Assembly: GCA_964568355.1 (NCBI GenBank)
Contig: CAZMRK010000042.1
Coordinates: forward strand, 1 to 37,245
Reading direction: 5' to 3'
Source of the DNA: JAJPJX01 sp964568355
GTDB lineage: Bacteria; Acidobacteriota; Terriglobia; Bryobacterales; Bryobacteraceae
DNA length: 37,245 nucleotides
The notes below the pieces were generated by a model. It was not told where the DNA came from, made no database searches, and was given only the letters and a program-made list of their open reading frames with translations. Every line of letters begins with the position of its first letter. Positions within the stretch are counted from its first letter, which is position 1. The position numbers and the translations under genes were made by a program. Shown here in pieces: positions 1 to 10,100 of this stretch.

Positions 1-155
1 GGTAAAGAGCGGAGCCGGATGGCATTGATGAGTTGGAAGATGGCGGTATTGGCGCCGATGCCTAGCGCGAGAGAAAGCACGGCAACCAGGGTGAAGATAG
101 GGTTGAGGCGAAGCTGGCGGAGGCCGTAACGGATGTCGGCGGAATAGCGATCCAT
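1..155 (-). CDS. MacB/FtsX-like ABC transporter permease, N-terminal fragment (window edge)
   Basis: Reading leftwards from the ATG at 153-155 gives 51 codons that run off the window. The peptide begins MDRYSADIRYGLRQLRLNP, followed by a hydrophobic first membrane helix and the motif LGIGANTAIF, which is the hallmark of the N-terminus of MacB_PCD/FtsX permeases common as multi-copy 'orphan' permeases in Acidobacteriota. A GAGG Shine-Dalgarno sits about 5 nt before the ATG. Unlike the downstream permease at 1795-4551 it has no long soluble prefix before the first helix. The gene is partial only because the window ends; function as an export or lipoprotein-release type permease is family knowledge, and the substrate is unknown. 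Confidence 0.8.
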   Translation of the reverse strand, partial: MDRYSADIRYGLRQLRLNPIFTLVAVLSLALGIGANTAIFQLINAIRLRSL

Positions 156-480
156 GAGAACCTCGAGCGTTAGACTCCGCTGAACGGAAACGGTTAGGCA
201 AGTGACGTCAGGGAACGCGCCATCTGAGCCGGCCCAAACTGGGGACTACCCGCCGCGAGTCGCCGAGGGGCAGTGATCGGAGGTCGGCGGTGACGGGCGT
301 CTAGTGTCCCTGATCGCCCCTACGCCGCTAGGGAGGATCAATCCGGCGTTGGCCGCTTCTCATCGTCGGGCGTTTACCGTCAACTTGACTGTCCGCTCAA
401 GTGTCGTCCAGCCTGTTCGTGGGACGTCCCTGAGGTCCATACGAGTTGCGAGCCGGTGTCGTAAGGCGTACAACAAGTTC
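156..480. other. Intergenic region without a recognised gene
   Basis: This stretch separates the divergent permease fragment and the small coiled-coil gene. A GTG-started in-frame extension of the downstream ORF begins at 304 but gives an Arg/Val-rich peptide that does not look like the conserved start of the family, so I treat it as non-coding leader. I see no clear promoter, tRNA or repeat. Confidence 0.4.
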
Positions 481-855
481 ATGAGCATTGCTGCAGGGTT
501 AACCGCGACCAAAGCCGCAGTCGATGTAGCGAAGACCATAATGGACAGACTTAACCGCCCAGAAGTGGACGTTCATGATGTCCGTACGCAGATCCAAGAG
601 ATGTTAATTCATGTGGTGCACGCTCAGATCGCCTTGAGCGACGCTCAGGGCGACATATACGCAGCACAGCAAAGTAACCAGCATTTAAGGGCGGAGATCA
701 CGGCACTTAAGGACACTCAGGCAATTCGGGATGAACTCGTGTTTGGTGATGAAGTCTATCTCAGACGAAAAGCGGATGGAAGTCTTGATGGCCCCTTTTG
801 TCCGGCTTGTTGGGACATTGATAGAAAGCTCGTCAGGCTCAAGTGGACTACATAG
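481..855 (+). CDS. Small coiled-coil protein with C-terminal CPxC half zinc ribbon, unknown function
   Basis: The 124-residue protein starts MSIAAGLTATKAAVDVAK, resembling a scattered family of small bacterial proteins that open with an MS(I/L)xxAxxxxKxAxDIAK-like helix. Residues about 30-90 are a heptad-rich helix likely to form a coiled coil. The C-terminus carries DGxFCPACWDxDRKLVRL, a treble-clef or zinc-ribbon half with only one Cys pair, so metal binding would need a dimer. The ATG at 481 is chosen over the GTG at 304 because it matches the usual family start; no strong ribosome site is visible. Codon use and base composition are more AT-rich than the flanking permeases, suggesting transfer. 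No biochemical role is known to me for this family. Confidence 0.6.
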   Translation: MSIAAGLTATKAAVDVAKTIMDRLNRPEVDVHDVRTQIQEMLIHVVHAQIALSDAQGDIYAAQQSNQHLRAEITALKDTQAIRDELVFGDEVYLRRKADGSLDGPFCPACWDIDRKLVRLKWTT

Positions 856-1043
856 GTCACTCCCCCGGATCGGATCAAGGCGTCCTGTTGCGCAGGTATG
901 ATTGCATTGTTCACAAAGTCTCGTACTTCATGAATGCATCTAGATTCAATACCGTCACAGTCAGGTGATAGGTGAAAAGGTGAATGGCCTGACAGGATTC
1001 GGCGTGATCTCCGCGTCAGAGGTTCCACAGTTCATATGAGGGT

Positions 1044-1077
1044 ATCGTCGTCATCCCGGACCTTACCCGGCGACGAT
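1044..1077. repeat. Bulged inverted repeat just downstream of hicA
   Basis: ATCGTCG at 1044-1050 is repeated inverted as CGACGAT at 1071-1077, with CCGG pairs inside. It lies immediately after the hicA stop on the minus strand, where it could fold into a hairpin, but there is no following T-run, so a role as terminator is only possible. Confidence 0.3.
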
Positions 1078-1078
1078 G

Positions 1079-1291
1079 CTATAAGTCCTCCGGCTGTAGA
1101 CCGGTCTTCTTGGCGATCTGAGGGAGAAGCGCCGGGCCGACCTCTTCGTTGTCGTGAAATGCAAACGAGTAGTTCGGCCACCCCGGCCGTTTCAGCCGTC
1201 TGTGAGATCCCTTCTGCCAAGCAATCTCCCAGCCGATCCGCAGCAAGGCAGCGAGCAAATGCCTCGCCTTGACCGATTTCCACCTGCTCAT
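1079..1291 (-). CDS. hicA: HicA-type mRNA interferase toxin
   Basis: The 70-residue protein has the double-stranded-RNA-binding-like HicA/YcfA fold signature: a basic N-terminal helix (KARHLLAALLRIGWE), then the catalytic loop QKGSHRRL with the expected His at residue 30, then a strand-rich C-terminus. HicA toxins cleave mRNA until neutralised by HicB. Its ATG overlaps the hicB stop by 4 nt (ATGA), so the two are translationally coupled, with antitoxin first, the reverse of the classical hicA-hicB order. Length and residues look intact, so the toxin is probably active. Confidence 0.85.
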   Translation of the reverse strand: MSRWKSVKARHLLAALLRIGWEIAWQKGSHRRLKRPGWPNYSFAFHDNEEVGPALLPQIAKKTGLQPEDL

Positions 1292-1512
1292 GCGACTGAG
1301 AGAATCTTCGTGAAAGGCTCTGGAATCGATTCACCGTGCTCGATGCAATCCGCGGCAACGCGCAGTGCAAGGGCTCGGACAGCAGCAATCGCCGACTCGC
1401 GGGTAGTGCCGTACGCCATCACGCCCGGCATGGATTCGACATCCGCCCACCACCGGCCGTCCTCTTCACGCCCGACGACAATGGGGATCGATTCTACTCT
1501 AACGGTGTCCAT
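1288..1512 (-). CDS. hicB: HicB-type antitoxin
   Basis: The protein has the RNase-H-like HicB core: RWWADVESMPGVMAYGTT, then a helix ending LALRVAADCIEHGESIP, which is the conserved HicB ending. It should bind and inhibit HicA. It is short (74 residues from this start) and carries no visible C-terminal DNA-binding domain, so autoregulation may need another factor. An ATG also exists at 1528-1530, giving 80 residues, but that codon lies inside a TATAAT sequence (1529-1534, minus strand) that may be the -10 box, and the ATG at 1510-1512 has an AAGG-type ribosome site about 9 nt upstream, so I prefer the shorter form. Confidence 0.82.
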   Translation of the reverse strand: MDTVRVESIPIVVGREEDGRWWADVESMPGVMAYGTTRESAIAAVRALALRVAADCIEHGESIPEPFTKILSVA

Positions 1513-1794
1513 CCGCGTTCTCGCCTTCATTATACTGTCGCGGATCCCTCCGGCGCTGCACCTATGGATGCATCCGGCCGTATAGTCGCCGTTGCTGAGA
1601 CTGGTCAGAGCGGTGGAGGAACTACTCCTGTCGCCAAGGGGCGAGTGATCCGGACCGTCGCAGACGTTTCCGTATCGATAGTCCCTACACCGTAGGCGAC
1701 GACATATTGACCCCTAGCGCCCCGCCTCAACCGCTAGCGTAAGGTGCCGGACGCCTGCTGAATCCGCCGGCGAGTCGACTAATGAAAGGCATCC

Positions 1795-4551
1795 TTACTC
1801 GGCGCGCAGCGCCTGAATCGGGTCGATGGATGCGGCACGCAGGGCCGGTAGCAGGCCGGCGACGAGCGCGACGAAGGCGAGTACTGCTGTGACGGCGGCG
1901 AGCCTGAGTGGATCGAAGGCGGAGACTCCGTAGAGCATTTTTTCGACGAACCTTGTCGCGATCACTATCGCGATTGCGCCAGGCACGAGTCCTGCCGCCA
2001 ATAAAACGAGCGCCTCCGACAGAATCATCTTCAGCACCCGGCCCCGCTCTGCACCCAATGCCATGCGGATACCGATTTCGCCGGTTCGTTGCGCGACGCT
2101 CGACGATAACATTCCGTACAGACCTAGTCCGCTGAGAAACAGGGCGAGTACCGCGAAAAAGTCGCTCATCAGCGAAAGCGCCCGCTGGCTGCCCAGCGCG
2201 GCTTCCATCTGTTCCCGCAGAGTGACGAAGACGACGAAGGGCGTGGTGGGCGAAAGCTCGGACTTGGCGGTGCGATAGGCGGCGATGGCCTGCGCTTTGG
2301 CCGGCGCATTCATCAGGAATACAAGATCGGTACCTGCCGTCTCGAGTGTCACCGGAAAGTAGATGGTGCGCGGCGGCGGTTCCTGCAGATTGGCGAACTT
2401 GGCGTCCTGCGCGAGGCCGACCACACGGCAAACCATGTGTTGGGGAAACGTCGACAATCCGCGTCCGGTTGGATTGTCCGTTGTTCCGGGGGTGCTTCTC
2501 ACGTATTGGCCTATCGCCTGCTGGTGCGGGAACAGGTACGCCGCCGCCGATTGATTCAGGACGCAGACGCTACGGTCGCGTTCATTCTCGTAAAACTCGC
2601 GGCCGTCGAGGATCGCAGTCTTCATGGTGCGGAAGTAACCGGGCCCCACGTCGTTGTAAGCCATCCGCGGATCCTCGGGAGGATTGGAGCCGCTGCCGAC
2701 GGCTTGAAAGCTGGATGCCGCTTGAAAGCTCGTCATGGGCGTGAACAGAGTAAACGAGGCGGAGTTTATGCCGGGGAGTTGCTCCAGGCGGTTTTTCATG
2801 CGGTGATACAGCTCCATTCTGACTTCACTCGTCAGGTTCTGGAGGCGGAAGGGAGCGGTCTGGATGGTGACGTGGTCCAGGTCGAACCCGGTCTGTTCCG
2901 TCTGCAGCCGGGTCAGGCTTTGAGAGAGCAAAGTCGCGATGGAAACCAGGGCAAACGAGAGCGCGATTTGGAGCGGGATAAAGGCCCGGCCCAGGATGCG
3001 GCGCCGTGCTGCGCCGGCAGTACGCGATTTCAGGAGATTGCCCGGATCGGCGCTGCCGGCTCGCCAGGCGGGGAGAGTGCCGAACAGGAGTGTGGTGAAT
3101 ACGGCGGATAAACCGGTCACGGCGAAGACCGTCGCATCCGGGTTGATGGACATTCCAGTCCCTTCCATCGGATGCCGGAAGAAGGGGAGCAGATAGCCGG
3201 TTCCGTACCAGGCTGCGGCCGCGCCCAGAGCGGCTCCGGCGAGGGCGATGACGAGGCTCTCGGTGAGGTACTGGCTCACCAGGCGCCAGCGCGCGGCGCC
3301 GATTGCCGTGCGGAGGGCGAACTCCTGCCGGCGCGCGTAGACCTTCGACATCATCAGCCCCGCGACATTCACGCAGCACAGCAGAAGGACGATCGCTACC
3401 AGCCCTTGCATCAAATAGAGGGGCGTCGAATAAACCTGGCCGAAGAATGTAGGCAGACCCGTTCTTGCGGACGACACCCGCAGATAGGCGTTCTTGATCC
3501 GAAGACGGTCCTGAAGGTCGGGAGGAATGAATCGACTGATGAGCGATTTGTCATATGTCGCCAGCTCCGCTCGCGCCTGCCTGGCGGAGACCCCCGGGTT
3601 GAGGCGGCCGATGGTGCTGCACCATGGGAGCCAGTCCGGCGGCGCATCAATCTCCTTGCCGGTCAGGACGGATAAGAAATGGAAGGGCACGTAGAGCATT
3701 GTGTCCGACCCCGGCCACAGGCCCCGAAAACCCGGGGGCGCAACCCCCACAAATGTGACGGTGGTATTCGATAGCTTGACCTGCTTGCCGAGAACCGACG
3801 GATCGGCGCCGAAGTTGTCTTTCCAGAAGCCATAGCTCAGGACCGCAGGCCAACCCTCGGCCGGACCGCCCCGGACATCGTCGGCGGGCGTCAGCAGACG
3901 GCCCAGGTAAGCATTCATTCCCAGAACCTGGAATCCATTGCCGCCCACCAAACCGGCGGGCAGCATTCGCGGCGAGCCATCTCCGGCGTCCATCGACACG
4001 ACGTCGAGACGCCAGCCGGAAATATCCGCGAACGACTTCTGTTGGCGGCGGAGTTCGAGAAGCAGCTTGTACGGTACCGAACTTGCGCGGCTTGCGTCTC
4101 CGGTGGGGCTGGCGACGCCGATTCGGACAAGACTGGCCGCGTCTCTCACCGGAAGACTCCGAAGCAGAAGGCCATAGAGGAGCGTGAACACGACCGTGTT
4201 GGCCCCGATGCCGATTCCCAAGGTCAGAATTGCCGTGAGAGAAAAGACGGGGCTCTTGCGCAGGGCGCGCAAGCCGAACATAAAATCGCGGTAGCAATTT
4301 TCCAGCATCGTGATGAACTCCAGGTCGCGGACATTCTCAACGACAGCTTGAGTGCTGCCGAGACGGAGCCGCGCCCGACGCCGCGCCTCGGAAGTGGGAA
4401 TGCCGAGACCAACGTAGTCCTCTTCCTGCATTTCCAGATGTGCTTTCAGCTCATCGCCCAGGTCACTGTCGGTGCGATGGTGGCGCAGCCAGGAAAAGCG
4501 CCCGGCGAGCCACTCTCCGCCTAAGAACCGCTTGCGATTCGGGTCCATCAT
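1795..4551 (-). CDS. Acidobacterial-type MacB-like ABC transporter permease (FtsX family)
   Basis: The protein has 918 residues. About residues 25-80 form a soluble prefix (DLGDELKAHLEMQEEDYVG and LRLGS) typical of the acidobacterial orphan permease family. A first helix with LGIGANTVVF follows near 105-130, then a MacB periplasmic core domain, a helix cluster near 375-480 (FtsX domain), a second periplasmic region, and a final FtsX domain ending DPIQALRAE. No ATPase is encoded nearby. The start is ATGATG at 4551/4548, preceded by GGAGGT at good spacing. Known MacB permeases couple cytoplasmic ATP hydrolysis to periplasmic efflux or lipoprotein handling; the partner ATPase and substrate here are unknown. 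It is a likely paralogue of the permease cut at the left edge. Confidence 0.9.
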   Translation of the reverse strand: MMDPNRKRFLGGEWLAGRFSWLRHHRTDSDLGDELKAHLEMQEEDYVGLGIPTSEARRRARLRLGSTQAVVENVRDLEFITMLENCYRDFMFGLRALRKSPVFSLTAILTLGIGIGANTVVFTLLYGLLLRSLPVRDAASLVRIGVASPTGDASRASSVPYKLLLELRRQQKSFADISGWRLDVVSMDAGDGSPRMLPAGLVGGNGFQVLGMNAYLGRLLTPADDVRGGPAEGWPAVLSYGFWKDNFGADPSVLGKQVKLSNTTVTFVGVAPPGFRGLWPGSDTMLYVPFHFLSVLTGKEIDAPPDWLPWCSTIGRLNPGVSARQARAELATYDKSLISRFIPPDLQDRLRIKNAYLRVSSARTGLPTFFGQVYSTPLYLMQGLVAIVLLLCCVNVAGLMMSKVYARRQEFALRTAIGAARWRLVSQYLTESLVIALAGAALGAAAAWYGTGYLLPFFRHPMEGTGMSINPDATVFAVTGLSAVFTTLLFGTLPAWRAGSADPGNLLKSRTAGAARRRILGRAFIPLQIALSFALVSIATLLSQSLTRLQTEQTGFDLDHVTIQTAPFRLQNLTSEVRMELYHRMKNRLEQLPGINSASFTLFTPMTSFQAASSFQAVGSGSNPPEDPRMAYNDVGPGYFRTMKTAILDGREFYENERDRSVCVLNQSAAAYLFPHQQAIGQYVRSTPGTTDNPTGRGLSTFPQHMVCRVVGLAQDAKFANLQEPPPRTIYFPVTLETAGTDLVFLMNAPAKAQAIAAYRTAKSELSPTTPFVVFVTLREQMEAALGSQRALSLMSDFFAVLALFLSGLGLYGMLSSSVAQRTGEIGIRMALGAERGRVLKMILSEALVLLAAGLVPGAIAIVIATRFVEKMLYGVSAFDPLRLAAVTAVLAFVALVAGLLPALRAASIDPIQALRAE

Positions 4552-4921
4552 CAGGCCACCTCCAACGGGGTACTATCTCCCAGACGACCTCGGTCAATAC
4601 CCGTTAGGCATAATAGTGGATAATCTACCTGTAGACGCTCACGATCTCATGTTATCCGAGTTATGCCGCCATGACAAGGCGCCAGACCCAGACTGGTGCT
4701 GTGACCGTGAAGTCCGCTCCCTTACGGTCGCGGTTCGGTGGCAGAACGAAGCTGCGCGCGCCAGTAAGCGGACAAACCGAATCGCTCAGGGCAAACCGGG
4801 TACAGACAACAAACTTCGCAAGCACGGCGAAATTCGTGCCAGTCCCGGTTTGCAGCGTCGTTTCATATTGGGCGCCAGGAGTGCGATGTTTTCGAGGATG
4901 TCTACGAAGCGCCCTGCGCGG
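4552..4921. other. 370-nt gap between esterase and permease genes; no gene recognised
   Basis: ORFs in this gap read as low-complexity Arg/Ser-rich peptides on both strands and match nothing I recognise. The left part is the probable leader of the permease gene (see promoter at 4649-4677). The right part, adjoining the esterase stop, may be degraded coding sequence, but I cannot identify a parent gene. Confidence 0.4.
4649..4677 (-). promoter_or_regulatory. Candidate sigma70-type promoter for the permease gene
   Basis: On the minus strand TTGTCA (4672-4677) is separated by 17 nt from TAACAT (4649-4654). This gives a leader of about 90 nt before the permease ATG at 4551. The -10 box matches the consensus at four of six positions. 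Confidence 0.4.
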
Positions 4922-7093
4922 TCAACGGGCCGGACGATTTGCCTCCGATGCCGCGCTTAGCCGACTGGGTGGGTAGGCTTCGAGGACTGGTTCGTCTTCA
5001 CGGCGCAGTCCGATTTCCAGGTTGCCGGCGGCTCCGGCCGCCTGGTAGGTGTCGCGGGCGAAGCGATATTCGGCTTGCGCGCGGGGCAGGGGTTCGATCG
5101 TTCCCAGGGGCGAGGTGAGGTTGCGCAGCACGACCGGGCGAGGCGCGAGGGCAGCGACCAACTGGGGCAGATCCAAGCTTTTCAAGACGCCGGGGACGAC
5201 GGACTCGAAGATGCGCCTGTGAATCGGCGTGCGGACGATCGAGGCATAGGAGAGCAGTCCGCCCTCCAGGTTCACGGCGCGGATGCGGTCGTCCAAAACG
5301 GCAGCGAACAGCAGGTCGATCGCGCTGGATCCTTTGGCGAAAGCCGTGCAGCCGTCAGCCAGCAAGCCTCGCTGCTCAAGCAGGTCGACAGCCCTCCGGA
5401 TATCGTCTATGCGGATCCCGACCAGCGGCCGGCCGACCATCAGGGCGAGCCAGGTGACCTTGTCCTGCCCAAACCATTGTTCGGCGTAACCGCCCCACTT
5501 GGAGGACGTTTCACCAGCACCGGAAGGCTCGAACGCGAGGATGGTATAACCGGCCTGGGCGAGCTGGTCGAGATCGGCGCCGGGGCGGCCGATGTAGAGC
5601 AGGGTCTTGCGCGGCTGACTTTCGGGCTCGGGCAGGATCAGCCGAGCCGGCAAGCGGCGCCCGGGCGACGGCTCGAAGTGGATCGGCCGCGTTGTGTAAC
5701 CGGGCGAGCGTACCGGTTCTCCTTCGTCGATGGAGAGGCTGCCTGTGGATGGCTGGTAACGGGTCAGCTCGACGACCCGGCTGCGGAGTTCGGTGCGGAG
5801 CCGCTCCAGATCGCCAGATGTTGCGGGAGAGGGGCGGGGCGGCGGCAGGGCAGCATAGCGCTTGATATTCAGTGAACTGGCGGTATCGCCCCCGAGCGAG
5901 AGCGAAACCTGACCGGACGGGGTGCAGTAAAGGTCTTCCTCGAATTCCGTGCGCAGCCTGGGCTCGGACGCTTGCGTGGTGGCCGCGCCTTTGAGCCAGC
6001 GGCTCATCCATCCATAGATGGCCTCGCGGACATTCAGGGGCATGCCATGGCCGCCGGGGCCGACGGCCCAGGCCACGCGATCTTCGGCTCCCAACACCCC
6101 ATAGATGCGCCTGGCTTCGGCGAAGGTTTTTCGAGCGCCGGCAAGGGGAAAGAAATCCTGCTCGGTGGAACACATCAGGTACGGCATGGGAGCCGCGGCG
6201 ATCAGGAAGTCGCCGTGATTGAAACCGTCCCGCAGAAGGTCCGGAAATTCCTGCTCGGCATCCTGGGGGCCGGTGCCCTTCAGTTGTTCCTCCCAGTCGG
6301 TGATATAGCAGGCCGGCGCCGCGGCTTTCAGGCGGTTGTCCAGAGCGGCCAGGTAGGCCGTCAGGGTGCCGCCGCCGGAACAGCCGGCCACGCCGATGCG
6401 CTGGGGATCCACCTCCGGTCGGCTTGCGAGCAGGTCCACGCCGCGCATGGCGTCCCAGACCATGTAGCGGGCGACGCTTTCGCCGGCGAGCAGGCTCTGG
6501 ATGCCCACGACCTGATGCTCGATGACGGTACCACCCACTTTGGAATCTTCCAGCAGGGGATCGTAGAACAGGCGCCGCTCGCCCTGGCCGAGCGGGTCAT
6601 AGGTCAGGACCACGAAGCCGGATTTCACCAGCCCGATGGAAAGGGTTTGGTAGAACGCCCGGGCCTTCGCCGCGGTGCTGTGCCCGGTAGGGTGCAAGAC
6701 GGCGGGATACGGGGGCTTGCCGGTCTGGGGCACATAGAGATTCGCGGTGACGTAGACGCGAGGCGAGCTCTCGAAGATGATCTTCTCCACGCGGTAGTCA
6801 CCGCGGTCGAGGACTCCGGTTCGCCGGGGCTGGAGCGGGGTGCGTTCGGAGGGCAGCCCACCGATCATCCGCAGCAGCGCCGCACGGACCTCTCGCCCGC
6901 GCTGCCGTACCTGCTCCGGAGTCTGGATGGCTTCGATTTTACGGCGGCGGGCGGCGATCTGGTCTGTGGCGATATGCGTGAGCCAGGAGCGTAGCATTTC
7001 GTGCGGCTCCGGCTCATGCGGAGCCGGAGTTTGCGCCGCCGCACCGGGGAGCATTCCGAGCGCGATGGAGCAACAGAGGAGCAGGGATTTCAT
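4922..7093 (-). CDS. Exported acetyl-xylan-esterase-like alpha/beta hydrolase with two hydrolase domains
   Basis: The protein has 723 residues with a signal peptide ending GAAAQ (about residue 21). The first alpha/beta-hydrolase domain contains the nucleophile elbow GCSGGG (Ser near 239), a likely acid in EQDFFP (Asp near 313) and the His in GPGGHG (near 349), matching AXE1/cephalosporin-deacetylase-like esterases. The second half (about 430-723) repeats the fold but its elbow reads KGSSA (near 587-591), so it is probably a degenerate domain. A GTG at 7099 is also in frame, but the ATG at 7093 has AAGG just upstream. The gene begins about 10 nt after the receptor stop and is the last gene of the sigma/anti-sigma/receptor operon, suggesting it deacylates the receptor's glycan or ester substrate; that link is inference. 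Confidence 0.82.
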   Translation of the reverse strand: MKSLLLCCSIALGMLPGAAAQTPAPHEPEPHEMLRSWLTHIATDQIAARRRKIEAIQTPEQVRQRGREVRAALLRMIGGLPSERTPLQPRRTGVLDRGDYRVEKIIFESSPRVYVTANLYVPQTGKPPYPAVLHPTGHSTAAKARAFYQTLSIGLVKSGFVVLTYDPLGQGERRLFYDPLLEDSKVGGTVIEHQVVGIQSLLAGESVARYMVWDAMRGVDLLASRPEVDPQRIGVAGCSGGGTLTAYLAALDNRLKAAAPACYITDWEEQLKGTGPQDAEQEFPDLLRDGFNHGDFLIAAAPMPYLMCSTEQDFFPLAGARKTFAEARRIYGVLGAEDRVAWAVGPGGHGMPLNVREAIYGWMSRWLKGAATTQASEPRLRTEFEEDLYCTPSGQVSLSLGGDTASSLNIKRYAALPPPRPSPATSGDLERLRTELRSRVVELTRYQPSTGSLSIDEGEPVRSPGYTTRPIHFEPSPGRRLPARLILPEPESQPRKTLLYIGRPGADLDQLAQAGYTILAFEPSGAGETSSKWGGYAEQWFGQDKVTWLALMVGRPLVGIRIDDIRRAVDLLEQRGLLADGCTAFAKGSSAIDLLFAAVLDDRIRAVNLEGGLLSYASIVRTPIHRRIFESVVPGVLKSLDLPQLVAALAPRPVVLRNLTSPLGTIEPLPRAQAEYRFARDTYQAAGAAGNLEIGLRREDEPVLEAYPPSRLSAASEANRPAR

Positions 7094-7103
7094 GGTCACC
7101 TTA

Positions 7104-10100
7104 CTAGAAAAGCACTTTTATCCCGAACTGGAGAATCCGGGGATCGCCGGCGGAGAGGATCTGGCCGACCGAAGGCGAGGTAATGTTCGCCGTGGGCAGT
7201 CCGAAGGATGGTGTATTGGTGAGGTTGAAGAATTCGGCGCGGAACTGCATGCGCAGTCTTTCGGTGAGGGAAAAGTACTTCTGCGCGCTCAGATCCAGGT
7301 TGAAACTGGGCGGTCCGCGCAGGATGTTGCGACCGCTCGATCCGAATGTGCCGGGCGCGTTTGACGTGAATGCAGCAACATTGAAGTAGCTTCTCAGCAT
7401 CTGCTGTTCGGAGCGATCCGAGGAGGGCATAGCAGGACCGCCCGTATAGTCGGCACGATCCTGATTGATGCCGCTGCGCGAGTTGTCGGCGCCGGAAGTC
7501 ACGCCGAAGGGGAACCCGCTCTGCCAGCTCCAGATGCCGGAGAGCTGCCAGCCGCCAGCCAAATGATGCACGAGCGGAGTCGATGAAGTCCATTCCGGCA
7601 ACGAGTAGACGCCGGAGAGAACGAAGCGGTGGGGAACATCGAAGTCCGAAAGCCCGCGGTTGGAGGCGATGCGGAAAGGGTTCACGACGTCCGAACTGCC
7701 TTGGGTGGTGTTGGTGGAGTTGTAGTCGATGCTCTTGGAGAAAGTGTAGTTCGCGACGAACGAGAAGCTGCGGGCGAAACGTCTTTCAAAGCTGGCCTGC
7801 AGCGAGTTGTAACTGGAATTGCCGGCCGGGAGAGTCTTCACAACCGAACTGAACTGCGGGTTGATGCGCCGCTGCTGGGTATCGCCGACCGTGGCGCCGG
7901 CGCGATAGAGAGCGGAGTTGGATTCGATATTGGTGCGCAGGTGCGTGCCTTTGGATCCGGCGTAGGCGATGCGCGCGACACCATCCTTGCCGACCTGACG
8001 CTCCACGGAGATGTTCCAGTTCTGCATGTACTGCGGTACGAAGCTCTGGTCAAAGGTGGTAGCGAGCACAGGTAAGTCAAAGGTTTCCGAGGAGGGCGGT
8101 GTGCGTGGGCCGTACTTCTCCGGGAATGGATTCACCCTGCCGCTATAGGGATCGGAGAGTTGCACGGCGGAAAGCAGTACCGTGGGGGCAAAGGGCGCAT
8201 TGTCGACGAACCGGTTGTAGAGCACAGTCTCCGGCTGTTCCACGAAGATACCGTAGCCGCCGCGGATACTCCACGCGGAATGTCCGCCGGGGCTCCAGGC
8301 GAAACCGAAGCGCGGCGCCCAATTCCAGAATCGGGTGGGCGTGCCGCCGTCGGGGCATCCCTGATCACCGGCGAAGAGCATACCCAGGGGAGCATTGGGA
8401 TAGCGCGCGGAGGAAGAGCCTGGGACGACGCAGGTGATCCGCGCCAGTTCGTCCGTGTAGGGCAGCCAGGGATCCAGGCGCAGACCGAAGTTCAGGGTGA
8501 GCGACGGAGAGAGCCGATAGTTTTCCTGGACGTAGAAATTGACGCGCCACCCCCGCAGGGCTTTGTATTCGCCGCCGCCTTGGGTGAAGGAGGTGGCTGT
8601 GCCGAGCAGGAAATTGGCCGGCGAGTTACCGGTGATGTCGCTGGTGAAGGTGTAGCTGGCATTTTTCCGGAAGTCGTTGACGATGTCCTGACGGAGGCGC
8701 AGCAGCGTGCCGCCGAACAGCACCTGGTGTTTCCCGTGGATCCAGGTGAGACCGTCGTTGAACTCGTAGTTCTCACGCGTGACCCGCGCCAACTGGGTGG
8801 TGCTGAAGCCGGCGTATCCGGAGATGGAAATACCCAGGGCGGGCACGGCGGGCTGAGCCACCATGGCTCCCAGATCGGCCACGCCGAACGGGGCGGCCGG
8901 CTTGCTGCCGCCGCGATTGTGCGAGTAAGTGACGGTGAAGTTATTCAGCAGTGTAGGAGTGAACGTATAGACATCATTGACGGCCAGAGTTTGCACGCGA
9001 ATGCCGCGTCCGTCGGTGAACTGAGTAAGGATCTGCTTATTTGGAAAGATCGACGGGGTATCCAGGTCGTACTGGAAAAAACGCTCGTAGATCTGGTGCT
9101 TGTGCCATAGCTGATCGCTTTTGACGAGAAATTCGTCGTAGTCGGTGCGGCTGGGCAACGAGTAGTAGACGCGTCCGGAGGGATCGGCGGCATGCGGCAT
9201 GTAATCGAGCAGCTTGATGGACACAGGGTCCATGCGGGACAAGGGAACCTGGCGGCCGGGAAATTCCACGCTGGTGGTGGGATCGATGAGTTTGCCGGAG
9301 ACCTGGGAAAAGTCGCCCCGGCGCATGGCATCGGTAAACGTGAACTGCGAGAGCCCACCCTGTGTAGAGCGGATGCGGGTGCCTTCATAGCTGCCGAAGA
9401 AAAAGACCTTGTCGTGCACGATGGGGCCGCCGATGGTAGCACCGAACTGATTGCGCTTGAGATTGTCGGCAGCCGCGGCAAAGAAGTTACGCGCGTTCAA
9501 AGCGCCGTTGCGTAAGAATTCAAAAGCCGAGCCATGCAGGGCATTGGTGCCAGACCTGGTCCGGATATTGACCACTCCGCCGGGGGCATTGCCGAATTCG
9601 GCGCTGAAGCTGTTGGTCTGGACGCTGAACTCCTGGAGCGCGTCGGGATTGGGGAAGGGGTTGGAGATACCCGTATAGTTGTCGTTGTTGTTGGCTCCAT
9701 CCAGACGGAAGGCCACGCCGTTGCTACGGGCGCCATTGATGGCCGGCGTTTGGGTGTCCGGAACGATCGACGAGCCGTAGACATATGTGCCGCGGGTGCG
9801 GGTATCGCGAATCGCGCCGGCCGCCAGGAAAACGAGATCTTCGGCGTTGCGGCCGTTCAGGGGCAGGTCGACGATGCGGCGTTGATCGATGACCTGCTTC
9901 AGGGCTCCGGAATCCGTGGTAACCATGGCGGTCTCGGCTACCACGCTCACGTTCTGGGTGACGTCGCCGACCTCCAGCACGAAATCGATGCGAGCGGTCT
10001 GGTCCACCTTCAGGTTGATGCCCGAGCGGCTGATCGGTTTGAAACCCTCCTTCAGGACGGTGATTCCATAGTTGCCGGGAGGCAGCAGAGGAATGCTGTA

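Noticed and set aside
2346..3675. Plus-strand ORFs of 130-220 residues inside the permease gene
   Set aside because: They are shadows of the permease gene, are Arg/Gly-rich, and show no domain.
4472..4976. Plus-strand ORFs in the gap between esterase and permease
   Set aside because: They read as low-complexity peptides and have no ribosome site or recognisable family.
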